From Pseudophaeobacter sp965641885 (GTDB lineage: Bacteria > Pseudomonadota > Alphaproteobacteria > Rhodobacterales > Rhodobacteraceae), in NCBI GenBank assembly GCA_965641885.1, contig OZ282574.1:1860001-1924000 (forward strand): DNA of 64,000 nt, in the 5' to 3' direction. The notes beneath the pieces were generated by a model, which did no database searches, was not told the origin of the DNA, and saw only the letters and a list, made by a program, of their open reading frames with translations. A program made the position numbers and the translations under genes. The first letter of the stretch is position 1; every line of letters begins with the position of its first letter. Positions 16,548-25,779 of the stretch are shown piece by piece.

Positions 16548-18683
16548 ATGGCTGCAACAGGTGGAACAGGCGGGCTTGGGGCTTTGCCGCTGGCAGGTGT
16601 TGGAGCGGCAGTTGTCGTGGTTGGCGGTGCTGTGATGGTCTGGCTGGGCGTTTTCGACAGTGACGATGTGCGCCGGATTGTCGACCGGGCGAGTTCTGAA
16701 GAAAGCACGGTTGTGATTTCTCCGTCAGCGACGAACCCGGTGATCACCGAGGGGCTGTCGCTACAGCCTGACCCGGTTGCCAGCGAGCTTGCCGACACTA
16801 GTGTTACCAGTGATCCGGCCAGTATTTCGGCCAGCGATCAGCTCGCGGAGCAAGCCGGTGATGTCGCTGTGACACAGATCCAGCCTCAAGGCGAAATAGA
16901 GGATGACCAACCAGCACAGGTGGCGACACCGCAGGTCGCTGAACCGGGTGCGCAGGCCGTGGCATCTCTGCCCGGCGAAAACACCGCTGCGGCTGAGGTA
17001 AATGCAGACACCAGTGCAGCTGTGATCGCCACACCAGAGGCAGAAGCGCCCAGTGGCTCTCCGTCTCCAGCTGTGGTGCCTGTCTCGCCTGCAGAAACCG
17101 TAGTTACGGATCAACAGGTGGCTGCGGCAGATCCGACTGCTGCCCCCGCGACTGGTGATCTGGCGCAGCTCAAAACGGATGACACCAATGCCAGTGTCGA
17201 ACCTGCCGACACCCAAACCGCCAAGGCCCAGGATGCCCTGCAGAATGCGCAAGGCCTAGAGGCCCCAAATGTTGCGGAGCCGAGTGTTGCAGAGCCAGGT
17301 GTTGCGGCACAAGCGCCTGAGACGACAGTGGTTGCGGCACCAGTGGTTGCGGCCCCAGTTCTTGAGGCTCCAAGTCTTGATCTGGTGCGCGTTGATCCAA
17401 CCGGACAGACGGTTATTGCCGGACGTGCGGCGCAGGGTGTGCAGGTTTCGATCCTGCTGGATGGAGAGGTTCTGGAAAAGGTCGACGTTCAGCCCGGTGG
17501 GGATTTTGTCGCTCTGACCTCGATCCGCCCCAGTGCCACAGCACGGGTGATCTCGTTGCGGGCAGAGGCAGATGGGCAGCAAAGCCTGTCCGAGAGCAGT
17601 TTTATCCTGGCGCCTGTAAGCCCGGTGCCCGCGATGGCCAAGGGTGAGAGCGCCGAGCCACCCGCCGTTCTGGCTGCAGATGATCTGGCCGTGAACGATG
17701 TCGCCAGTGAAGAGGTGACCAGTGAAGAGGTGACCAGTGATCCGGTGACCAGCGCTGCGCAAACCACGGATGCAGTGACCAGCAATGATGTAACATCTGC
17801 TGACACCTCTCTGGCCGCTGTTGCAAACACCGCAGCAGAGATTGCGGCAAGCACCACGACAGCCACAGCAGAGGAGGTGGCACAAACCGCCTCTGCTGCT
17901 GCAAAGCAAAGCTCTGATGCACCGTCAGACTCTGCACCTGTTGCCAGCGTTGCTCCTGCGGGTGTCGCCACAGAGTCGCCAACGGCGACTGCGCCGACGG
18001 AAGTGGTGAAAGAACCTGATACAAATCTGCGCACTGCTGAGACAACCGACCTGTCCCAGCCGGATGCGACCTCTGCCGGCAGCGCTGAGGAGGAGGCCGA
18101 TGCTGAGCAGCAACCGGCGCCCCGGCCAGAGGCCACGCAGGTTGCGGTTTTGCGCGCCGATGCGGATGGCGTGGTGCTGGTGCAGCCCGTCGCCCAGCAG
18201 CCTCAGGGTAAGGTGGTGCTGGACACCATCAGCTATTCTGACAGTGGTGAGGTACAACTGGCAGGGCGTGCCCGGGCTGATGCACGTGTTTTGGTCTATC
18301 TCGACAACGCGTCTGCCGGGCAATTTGTTGCCGCAGCCAATGGCAGCTGGAGCGGTGGGCTGGAGGCTGTGGTGCCCGGTGTCTACACGCTGCGCCTTGA
18401 TGAGGTGAACGACGAAGGCAAGGTTCTGAGCCGTCTTGAGACACCGTTCAAGCGCGAAGCCCCCGAAGTCCTGCGTCCGCCGGTCACGGATGTGGCCGGG
18501 CAGGGGGCAGCCGCGCCTCTGGTGCGGGCGGTGACAGTACAAAAGGGCGACACGCTGTGGGCGATCTCGCAAGAGCGCTACGGCAGCGGATTTCTCTATG
18601 TCCGGGTCTTTGCCGCCAATCAGGATGCCATTCGCAACCCGGATCTGATCTACCCCGGTCAGGTCTTTGCCATCCCTGAATAA
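16548..18683 (+). CDS. Membrane-anchored, acidic, low-complexity protein with C-terminal LysM domain
   Basis: A 711-residue protein probably anchored in the inner membrane by residues about 9-35 (GALPLAGVGAAVVVVGGAVM) and projecting into the periplasm. Two related beta-sandwich-like modules can be seen, about 278-351 (GQTVIAGRAAQGVQVSILLD) and 554-634 (GEVQLAGRARADARVLVYLD), separated by long Ala/Ser/Thr/Val/Glu-rich disordered stretches, including a VTSEE-type repeat. A LysM domain ends the protein (VTVQKGDTLWAISQERYGS at about 661, then LIYPGQVFAIPE), indicating peptidoglycan binding. GAAGGGAAGGACG precedes the ATG. Similar LysM-ended proteins occur in Rhodobacteraceae; the exact role is unknown. 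Confidence 0.85.
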   Translation: MAATGGTGGLGALPLAGVGAAVVVVGGAVMVWLGVFDSDDVRRIVDRASSEESTVVISPSATNPVITEGLSLQPDPVASELADTSVTSDPASISASDQLAEQAGDVAVTQIQPQGEIEDDQPAQVATPQVAEPGAQAVASLPGENTAAAEVNADTSAAVIATPEAEAPSGSPSPAVVPVSPAETVVTDQQVAAADPTAAPATGDLAQLKTDDTNASVEPADTQTAKAQDALQNAQGLEAPNVAEPSVAEPGVAAQAPETTVVAAPVVAAPVLEAPSLDLVRVDPTGQTVIAGRAAQGVQVSILLDGEVLEKVDVQPGGDFVALTSIRPSATARVISLRAEADGQQSLSESSFILAPVSPVPAMAKGESAEPPAVLAADDLAVNDVASEEVTSEEVTSDPVTSAAQTTDAVTSNDVTSADTSLAAVANTAAEIAASTTTATAEEVAQTASAAAKQSSDAPSDSAPVASVAPAGVATESPTATAPTEVVKEPDTNLRTAETTDLSQPDATSAGSAEEEADAEQQPAPRPEATQVAVLRADADGVVLVQPVAQQPQGKVVLDTISYSDSGEVQLAGRARADARVLVYLDNASAGQFVAAANGSWSGGLEAVVPGVYTLRLDEVNDEGKVLSRLETPFKREAPEVLRPPVTDVAGQGAAAPLVRAVTVQKGDTLWAISQERYGSGFLYVRVFAANQDAIRNPDLIYPGQVFAIPE
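17706..17750. repeat. Three-copy 15-bp tandem repeat in the LysM gene
   Basis: AGTGAAGAGGTGACC is repeated exactly twice and followed by the variant AGTGATCCGGTGACC. In frame it encodes a pentapeptide repeat of the type SEEVT within the disordered linker; more degenerate VTS units continue for about 60 bp downstream. Confidence 0.85.
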
Positions 18684-18731
18684 TCTTGCCGGAATAACCT
18701 GGCCGGAATAGTTCCGACAACCAGAAGGCAG

Positions 18732-18755
18732 ACGCGCCCATTGCGGCGCGTTTTT
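18732..18755 (+). terminator. Intrinsic terminator of the LysM-protein gene
   Basis: A 7-bp stem ACGCGCC/GGCGCGT with a 6-nt loop leads into a run of five T residues, 49 bp after the stop codon. Confidence 0.75.
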
Positions 18756-18824
18756 CCTATGGCCACTGGTGTTCATGGCATCAGAGGCCTATCTCTCTAT
18801 TCCTGAGCCAGGAAAGCACGCGTT

Positions 18825-20633
18825 ATGACCCAATCAGAGACTTCTATTGCCAGCGACGAACGTCGCTCTGGCCTGCGCACCCTGCGCCGGATGGGCCCCT
18901 ATCTGTGGCCTAGCAAACATCTCTGGGTCAAACAACGCGTGGTGCTGGCCATTGCGGTGCTGGTTTTGGCCAAGCTGATCGCGGTCTATACGCCGATGCT
19001 CTATAAAGGCGCGGTAGACGGCCTTGCCGCTGAGGGCGTGCCGCCCCTGGCTCTGGGCGCGGTTGGGCTCACTGTGGCCTACGGGGTGGCGCGGATCTTT
19101 ACCACCGGGTTCCAGCAGCTGCGCGATGTTATTTTTGCACCCGTTGGCCAGCGGGCACTGCGGCATTTGGCGCTTGAGACCTTTACCCATATTCACCGCC
19201 TCTCGATGCGCTATCATATCACCCGCAAAACTGGTGGGCTGTCGCGGATCATCGAGCGCGGCGTGAAGGGGGTCGAGTTTCTCCTGCGCTTTATGCTGTT
19301 TTCCATCGGGCCTCTGGTGCTGGAACTGGTGCTTGTCGCGATCATCCTGACGGTGCTTTTTGACGCCTGGTATCTGGCGGCTGTTGGCACCACCATCGGG
19401 CTCTATGTCTGGTTCACCTTTGCCATCACCGAATGGCGGGTAAAGCTGCGCCGCGAGATGAACAAGCAAGATACCGATGCCAATCAAAAGGCCATCGACA
19501 GTCTGCTCAATTACGAGACGGTGAAATATTTTGGCGCCGAGGCACGGGAAGCCGCGCGCTATGATGGCGCTATGCGAGCCTATGCCAAAGCGGCCCTTAA
19601 GACAGCGTATTCGCTGGCTTTTTTGAATTTTGGCCAGAGCCTCTTTATCACCACGGGCCTGGTGGCCGTAATGGTCATGGCCGCAATGGGGGTCCAAAAC
19701 GGCGCGCTGACAGTGGGCGATTTTGTCATGGTCAACGCCTATATGATCCAGATCACCGTGCCTTTGAACTTTCTTGGGACCGTGTACCGCGAGATCCGTC
19801 AAAGCCTGGTCGACATGGGAGAGATGTTCGATCTTTTGGAACAACCTGCCGATGTCAGCGACGCCAAGGGCGCCAAGGTTTTGCAGGTTACCGGCGGTGA
19901 GGTCCGGCTGCAGGATGTGCGATTTGGCTATGAAAGCGATCGTGAAATCCTGAAGGGCGTGTCTGTGCAGGCAGGCGCCGGGCAAACGCTGGCCATTGTG
20001 GGTTCAACCGGGTCGGGGAAATCAACCATTGGGCGGCTGTTGTTTCGCTTTTATGACGTGACCGGCGGCAGTCTGACCATCGATGGTCAGGATGTGCGCG
20101 AGGTGACGCAAGAGAGCCTGCACGCAGCCATTGGCGTGGTGCCGCAGGATACGGTGCTGTTCAACGACACCATCGGCTACAACATTGGCTATGGCAAAGC
20201 GGGCGCCAGCCAGCAGGAGATAGAGCAGGCGGCCCGGGACGCGCAGATCCACGATTTCATCATCAGCTTGCCACAGGGGTATGAGACCCAGGTCGGCGAA
20301 CGTGGCCTGAAACTTTCGGGTGGCGAAAAACAGCGGGTGGGGATTGCCCGGACCCTGCTGAAAAACCCGCCAATCCTGCTGCTGGATGAGGCAACCTCGG
20401 CGCTGGATACTGACACAGAGCAAGAGATCAAGGATGCACTGGAGCGCGCCAGCGAGGGCCGCACCGTTCTGACCATTGCGCATCGGCTCTCTACCGTTGC
20501 AGAGGCTGACCTCATTGTGGTGCTGGAACAGGGTGAAGTGGTGGAGCAGGGCAGCCACGAGGCGCTGCTGGCCCGTGACGGGCGCTATGCGCATCTTTGG
20601 CAGCGCCAGCAATCGGATCAGGCTGTCGCCTGA
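18825..20633 (+). CDS. ATM1-type ABC transporter, fused permease and ATPase
   Basis: A 602-residue half-transporter that works as a homodimer in the inner membrane. Residues about 35-330 form six spans of the type I exporter fold with ATM1-family sequence (RYHITRKTGGLSRIIERGVK; NYETVKYFGAEAREAARYD). The ATPase domain has Walker A GSTGSGKST (about 392), signature LSGGEKQRVGIARTLL (about 498), Walker B ILLLDEATSALD (about 520) and the H-loop in TIAHRLSTV. Relatives export glutathione conjugates or persulfides and affect Fe-S biogenesis and metal tolerance; that role is inferred here. It sits between the LysM gene (after its terminator) and the EEP-domain gene. Confidence 0.92.
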   Translation: MTQSETSIASDERRSGLRTLRRMGPYLWPSKHLWVKQRVVLAIAVLVLAKLIAVYTPMLYKGAVDGLAAEGVPPLALGAVGLTVAYGVARIFTTGFQQLRDVIFAPVGQRALRHLALETFTHIHRLSMRYHITRKTGGLSRIIERGVKGVEFLLRFMLFSIGPLVLELVLVAIILTVLFDAWYLAAVGTTIGLYVWFTFAITEWRVKLRREMNKQDTDANQKAIDSLLNYETVKYFGAEAREAARYDGAMRAYAKAALKTAYSLAFLNFGQSLFITTGLVAVMVMAAMGVQNGALTVGDFVMVNAYMIQITVPLNFLGTVYREIRQSLVDMGEMFDLLEQPADVSDAKGAKVLQVTGGEVRLQDVRFGYESDREILKGVSVQAGAGQTLAIVGSTGSGKSTIGRLLFRFYDVTGGSLTIDGQDVREVTQESLHAAIGVVPQDTVLFNDTIGYNIGYGKAGASQQEIEQAARDAQIHDFIISLPQGYETQVGERGLKLSGGEKQRVGIARTLLKNPPILLLDEATSALDTDTEQEIKDALERASEGRTVLTIAHRLSTVAEADLIVVLEQGEVVEQGSHEALLARDGRYAHLWQRQQSDQAVA

Positions 20634-20681
20634 GGCAGGTTTTGCGCGGGGAGAATCCACTGATAAGTGAGGATACAGAGC

Positions 20682-21758
20682 GTGTTGCATTACTTGGTTG
20701 TGTTTTTCTTTGTCTGTTTTGTGCCGCTTTTAACGCTGCTGCCATTGCTGCGAAATGAGTCCTGGTGGGTACGTGGACTGGAGTTTCCGGCGCTGCAGAT
20801 CACCGGTCTGACCTGTGCGGTGCTGCTGGCCTATCCGGTGGTTTTTGGCTGGCAGGGGGCAGGGAATACCGCCGCCCTCGGGCTATTGAGTGGTTGCACT
20901 GCGCTGCAATTGAGTCGAGTTATCCGCTACACACCCTTGTTTCCAAAGCAAATCCAGACAGCGCGCCAGCTGCGGCCGGATGACCAAATCAGTGTTCTTG
21001 TCGTCAATGTCTTGACGCCCAACAGGACGGCACAGCCCCTGCTTGACCTGATCCGCGCGCGCAAACCAGACATTGTTCTGGCCGTTGAAACAGACGACTG
21101 GTGGCAAACGCAGCTGGATAGCATGGGGCCCGAGTACGCCTTTCGCGTGAAGCAGCCTCTGGATAACCTCTATGGCATGTCGCTTTTTTCCCGTCTCGAA
21201 CTGATCGACCCCCGGATCGTGTCGCTGGTTGAGCAGGCGGTGCCCTCGATTCATACCGGGGTGCTTTTACCCTCGGGACACCGGGTTGAGCTGCATTGTC
21301 TGCATCCGGCCCCGCCCAGCCCGACCGAGAATGCGACCTCGGTCGAACGGGACGGTGAGCTGTTGCTGGTGGCGAAAACTCTGGATCCGCAAGCGCAATC
21401 CGTTGTGGTGGTGGGGGATTTGAACGATGTGCCCTGGTCAGCAACACTGCAGTTGTTTCAAAAGGTTAGTGGGCTTCTTGATCCCCGGATCGGGCGCGGC
21501 TTCTACAGCACCTTTCATGCAAGATTTGCGATGCTGCGCTGGCCGCTGGACCATGTCTTTTGTTCCGCAGATTTCACTCTGGTTTCGCTTGACCGGCTTG
21601 GCCATATCGGCTCGGATCACTTTCCCATTCAGGCGGTTCTTCAGCATACGCCGCGGGCGCAAAACCTACACCGGGAACCCCGGGCGAGCGATGGTGATGC
21701 AGAGTTGGCGCTGGTCAAAATCGCCAAGGTTGGCGCCGACGAAGACGCGCTTTTGTAA
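20682..21758 (+). CDS. Endonuclease/exonuclease/phosphatase (EEP) domain protein, membrane-anchored
   Basis: About 358 residues. The N-terminus has two to three hydrophobic segments (VVFFFVCFVPLLTLLPLL; VLLAYPVVFGWQ), then an EEP fold from about residue 110: VLVVNVLTPNRTAQPLLDLI, the catalytic Glu in DIVLAVETDDWW, VVVVGDLNDVPWSATLQLF and HIGSDHFPIQAVL. Such proteins hydrolyse phosphodiesters, but the substrate and the side of the membrane are unknown. GTG 20682 is chosen because GAGGA lies 8 bases upstream; a GTG at 20667 is also in frame. It follows the ABC transporter by about 48 bp and may be co-transcribed. Confidence 0.82.
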   Translation: MLHYLVVFFFVCFVPLLTLLPLLRNESWWVRGLEFPALQITGLTCAVLLAYPVVFGWQGAGNTAALGLLSGCTALQLSRVIRYTPLFPKQIQTARQLRPDDQISVLVVNVLTPNRTAQPLLDLIRARKPDIVLAVETDDWWQTQLDSMGPEYAFRVKQPLDNLYGMSLFSRLELIDPRIVSLVEQAVPSIHTGVLLPSGHRVELHCLHPAPPSPTENATSVERDGELLLVAKTLDPQAQSVVVVGDLNDVPWSATLQLFQKVSGLLDPRIGRGFYSTFHARFAMLRWPLDHVFCSADFTLVSLDRLGHIGSDHFPIQAVLQHTPRAQNLHREPRASDGDAELALVKIAKVGADEDALL

Positions 21759-21907
21759 CACAGGTTCGTAACACAGGCTCACTTGATCACACTGTTAATG
21801 CGGTCTGTATGGCCAGACCATAGGGCCACGTCAGGAACACAGTCTTTGCAGGTAGTCTTTCAGGGCAGAGTGCTGTCCTCCAATGGTTCCTAGTAGCCCC
21901 TGAATGT

Positions 21908-21938
21908 AAAAAAGGCCCTGCAAGCGCGGAGCCTTTTT
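21908..21938 (-). terminator. Terminator between the EEP gene and the RND pump (both directions possible)
   Basis: AAAAAGGC and GCCTTTTT form an 8-bp stem with a 14-nt loop and T-runs at either end. It ends 20 bp past the stop of the minus-strand RND permease gene and also lies downstream of the plus-strand EEP gene, so it may serve both. Confidence 0.75.
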
Positions 21939-21957
21939 CTTTTTGATCTCAACAGCG

Positions 21958-24900
21958 TTACTCGGCAGCGCGCAGCGATCGGTTGCCCTGATTGCCCTGA
22001 TCGCCCTGGGAGCTAGCTGAGTTTTGGGCAGGTGTTGCAGCATTTGTGCTGTCCAATTCATCCCACAGGATTTCACTGGTGGGCAGTCGACGCGCCTTTT
22101 TGGCAAGGTGCATGTCCTGGGCAATCCGGCTTGAGCGTCCGCCTGAAAGACGCGCCAGCAGTCGCCCCATCCAGCTCAGATAGGTCGAAAGCCAAACCCG
22201 GATCGACAGAAGCGAAGGCGTCACCACCAGGGTGAGGACCGTTGCAATGCCAAGGCCAAAGACCACGGCGGTTGCCAATTGCTTCCACCAGAGCGCGGTT
22301 GGGCTGTCGATGGAGTAGCCACCGCCGATGAAATCCAGGCTGATGCCGAACATCATTGGCGCAAGGCCGGCCATCGTGGTGACCGTGGTAAGCAAAACCG
22401 GACGGATCCGCGCCTCGGCCGTGCGAATGATGGCCTCGATCCGGGGCATATGCTGACTGAATTCCTGATAGGTATCAATCAGAACAATGTTGTTGTTCAC
22501 CACAATCCCGGCCAGAGCCACGATGCCGGTCCCGGTCATGATGATCGAAAACGGCTGTTGCATCACCATCATACCAATCAGCACGCCCGTGGTGGACAGC
22601 ACCACCGCAAGCAGCACCAAGACGGCGTTATAAAAGGAGTTGAACTGCGCCAGCAGGATCACAAACATCAGGGCCAGTGCCCCGGCAAAGGCCTTGGACA
22701 GGAAGGCTCCGGATTCTGCCTGTTCATCCTGATCGCCGGTCCATTCCCAGGCGACAGCCCGGTTCAGTGGCTCGGTCTCCAGCCATTTTGTGATCTCTCC
22801 AATGCGCTCATTGGCATTGACAGGCGAGATTTTTGCCCCGTTTGCAAGAGCATCCTGCACGGCCTTTAGGGTCTTGGCCTCGACCAGCTGATACAGGGTG
22901 TAGTCGACACCGTTGGCACCGCTAAAGACGATCTCTTGTGTCGGGGTCAGACCCTCGGGAACCGCCTTGAGGAAGGCCAGTGTCACCTCCTCCTCCTCAG
23001 CAGTCGAGACTGGCTGCACAATCCGGTGAAGGCCGGGTTCCACATCGGCTTTGACGTCATAGTAGCGTTCCTGGTCAACACGGCTGATTTGCGCCAGTTT
23101 CGGCACGGGCTTGCGCGTGATAAAGTTGGATAAAGGCACCAGCCCATCCGAGGTGCGGACCTTGAGCGTATCCAGCGTGGCCAGCACCCGGTCCTCATTT
23201 GGCAGGCGTACCCGGATTTCGATCTCTTCGTCAGAGCTGTCGACGCGCATGGTGTCGAGCAAAATACCACGGGTCACCAGCTGTACCATCGCCCCAACCG
23301 TTGCGACATCGGCGCCGTAACGGCCTGCTTTTTCCACATCGACGTCGATCTGCCAGTCAATGCCGGGCAGCGGCAGGCTGTCTTCGACGAGAGTGAGGCC
23401 GGGGGTCGCGTCGAACTTGGCGCGGGCGGTCAGAGTGGCCTCTGTGAGGGCCTCCCAGCTGTCGCCGCGAATGCGCAGGTGGATCGGTTTGCCGGAGCCG
23501 GGCCCCTGTTCCAGCGCGTTGATCTCAACAAAGAAGCCGGGGATTTTTGCCAGCTCAGTATTGAGCTCATCGATCACTGTATTGCCGTCGAACTTTGTTG
23601 CGGTGATTTCGCGCGTTAGCAGACCAAAGAACCAGGTTTCGGTCTGGGTCGGGCGGTCCTCCCAGGGGATGATTTCAAACTGAACCTGTCCCACGGTATC
23701 GGCGGGCGACTGGCTGTTGCTTGGGCCTCCGGTATCAAGCCCGCCTTCGCCGGCAAAGGAAAACACGTTGATCACCGCAGGATGCGCCAGAATAACCTGT
23801 TCGGCCTGCTGCACCATCAGATCCTCTTCCGTGAGGCTGAGGTTGCCGCGGGCGCGCACATAGGCGGTTGCTTGTTCCGGTTCGGATTCCACAAAGAATT
23901 CCACACCATAGTTGTTTTCGCCAAACATGGTGAAGACCGTGCTGATGCCGATGGCAACGGCGGCCAGGGTGACGATCGGCATAACCGGGTTTCCGGCGAT
24001 GAATTTGATCACATAGCCAAAGGCGGTGTGATGATACCCCGCCTCGACGCTGCGTTCTTTGCGGGTGAATTTGGTCGCGCCCAGCGTGATTGAGGCGGCA
24101 AAGGCCGAAGCAATGAAGACAAAGCCACCAAACGCCAGACCAACCAGCGGCGCTGTGCCGTCGGGCAGCAGGTAGCCCGCGTTGAGCATCTGCATGGCAC
24201 CAGCAAACATGCCCCAGAGGGACGGCGGCACCAGCAGGGCCCGCAGCCACCAGGGCGCAATCGAGCGCAGCCCGTCAGAGGTATGTTCAAACACCCGGCT
24301 GATACGGCCGGACAGGCCTCCCATGACCGGCAGATAGATCAGGGCGACAACCAGAGAGGCCGAAAGCACAAAGATCAGCGTGACAGGCAGCATGCCCATG
24401 AACTGACCCGGAACACCTGGCCAGAACAGCATGGGCAAAAAGGCACAAAGCGTCGTCGCTGTTGAGGACACGATGGGCCAGAACATTCGCTGGGCCGCCT
24501 CAACATAGGCATGCATCGGGCCGGTGCCTTCACTGATGCGTTTGTCGGCGTATTCCACCACTACGATGGCGCCATCCACCAGCATGCCCACCGCCAGGAT
24601 CAGGCCGAACATCACGATGTTTGAAATCGACACGCCCATCAGGGCCAAAAACGCAAAGCACAAAAGGAAGGATGTTGGAATGGCAAAACCCACCAACAGG
24701 GCCGCACGACTGCCCAGCGAGGCCAGAACCACGATCATCACCAGCGCCACGGCGGTCAGCACAGAGCCTTCGAGCTGCCCCACCATCGAGCCGACAACCC
24801 GGCTCTGGTCGTTGGAGGTGCCCAGCGTGACCGATGCCTGCAGTTCAGCGGGCCATTTGGCCTTGGCCTCCTCAAGGGTCTCTTTGACCAGATCTACCGT

Positions 24901-25779
24901 GTCGATCAGGTTGAAACCTTTGCGTTTCACCACCTGAAGGGCAACCGTGTCAGCGCCATCAAACCGGGCGGTTCCGGCGCGGTCTTCAAAGGTGAAGTTG
25001 ATCGTTGCCAACTCACCCAGCGTGACAATACGGTCGCCGTTTGTTTTCACCGGCAGCCCGTAGATATCGCTGACATCGTTAAAGGACGACGGGATCTTGA
25101 CCGAGAATGTGCCCTGATCCGTCTCCACTTCGCCCGCAGCAATCAGCTGGTTGTTGTTTTGCACAACATTGATCAGCTCAACCGCGGTGATGTTGTAGGA
25201 TTCGAGACGCAGCGGGTCGATCACCACCTCGACCATCTCATCGCGGTTGCCGGCAATGCCAGCCTCAAGAACGGCATCAAGCGATTCGATATCGTCCTGC
25301 AATTCCTTGGCGATACGGGCCATGGTGCGTTCCGGCACAGCCCCCGTCAGGTTGACGATGACGATCGGGAACTCCGAGAAATTGATCTCGTTCAGCGAAT
25401 AGGTTTCAGCCCCATCCGGGAAACTGGCCTCGGCCCGGTCCATCGCATCGCGGACATCCGCCATCACAGCGGTCTTGTCCCAGCCAAAGTCGAACTCAAG
25501 CGCAACACCGGCATAGTTTTCAGCGGCCGTTGCGCTCATCTTGTCGAGCCCGTCCAGATCGGCCAGCTCGGTTTCCATCACCTTGACCAGCAGGCTCTCT
25601 GAATCCTCGGCCGAGATGCCCGGGAAAGGCACCGAGATAAACAGGGCCGGAATTTCGATATCCGGCTCACCTTCTTTTGGCAGGCTGGAATAGGCAAAGC
25701 CGCCAACCAAAATGGAAATCAGAATGAAGGCAATGACCATGCGGGCCCGATTGGCGGCCCAGGCGACAACACCGGTCAT
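21958..25779 (-). CDS. RND efflux pump permease (AcrB/HAE family)
   Basis: A 1273-residue proton-driven efflux permease of the inner membrane, longer than the usual 1020-1060. TM1 is ARMVIAFILISILVGGFAY, and SLPKEGEPDIEIP follows as in the family. TM4 reads FGLILAVGMLVDGAIVVVE, keeping the first proton-relay Asp (402) but with Gly in place of the second. Between TM6 and TM7 there is an insertion of about 75 residues (496-570) with two extra hydrophobic stretches, and the C-terminus carries a long hydrophilic tail with QGN repeats. It overlaps the adaptor gene by four bases (ATGA). Substrate unknown; no TolC-like gene is adjacent. Confidence 0.92.
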   Translation of the reverse strand: MTGVVAWAANRARMVIAFILISILVGGFAYSSLPKEGEPDIEIPALFISVPFPGISAEDSESLLVKVMETELADLDGLDKMSATAAENYAGVALEFDFGWDKTAVMADVRDAMDRAEASFPDGAETYSLNEINFSEFPIVIVNLTGAVPERTMARIAKELQDDIESLDAVLEAGIAGNRDEMVEVVIDPLRLESYNITAVELINVVQNNNQLIAAGEVETDQGTFSVKIPSSFNDVSDIYGLPVKTNGDRIVTLGELATINFTFEDRAGTARFDGADTVALQVVKRKGFNLIDTVDLVKETLEEAKAKWPAELQASVTLGTSNDQSRVVGSMVGQLEGSVLTAVALVMIVVLASLGSRAALLVGFAIPTSFLLCFAFLALMGVSISNIVMFGLILAVGMLVDGAIVVVEYADKRISEGTGPMHAYVEAAQRMFWPIVSSTATTLCAFLPMLFWPGVPGQFMGMLPVTLIFVLSASLVVALIYLPVMGGLSGRISRVFEHTSDGLRSIAPWWLRALLVPPSLWGMFAGAMQMLNAGYLLPDGTAPLVGLAFGGFVFIASAFAASITLGATKFTRKERSVEAGYHHTAFGYVIKFIAGNPVMPIVTLAAVAIGISTVFTMFGENNYGVEFFVESEPEQATAYVRARGNLSLTEEDLMVQQAEQVILAHPAVINVFSFAGEGGLDTGGPSNSQSPADTVGQVQFEIIPWEDRPTQTETWFFGLLTREITATKFDGNTVIDELNTELAKIPGFFVEINALEQGPGSGKPIHLRIRGDSWEALTEATLTARAKFDATPGLTLVEDSLPLPGIDWQIDVDVEKAGRYGADVATVGAMVQLVTRGILLDTMRVDSSDEEIEIRVRLPNEDRVLATLDTLKVRTSDGLVPLSNFITRKPVPKLAQISRVDQERYYDVKADVEPGLHRIVQPVSTAEEEEVTLAFLKAVPEGLTPTQEIVFSGANGVDYTLYQLVEAKTLKAVQDALANGAKISPVNANERIGEITKWLETEPLNRAVAWEWTGDQDEQAESGAFLSKAFAGALALMFVILLAQFNSFYNAVLVLLAVVLSTTGVLIGMMVMQQPFSIIMTGTGIVALAGIVVNNNIVLIDTYQEFSQHMPRIEAIIRTAEARIRPVLLTTVTTMAGLAPMMFGISLDFIGGGYSIDSPTALWWKQLATAVVFGLGIATVLTLVVTPSLLSIRVWLSTYLSWMGRLLARLSGGRSSRIAQDMHLAKKARRLPTSEILWDELDSTNAATPAQNSASSQGDQGNQGNRSLRAAE

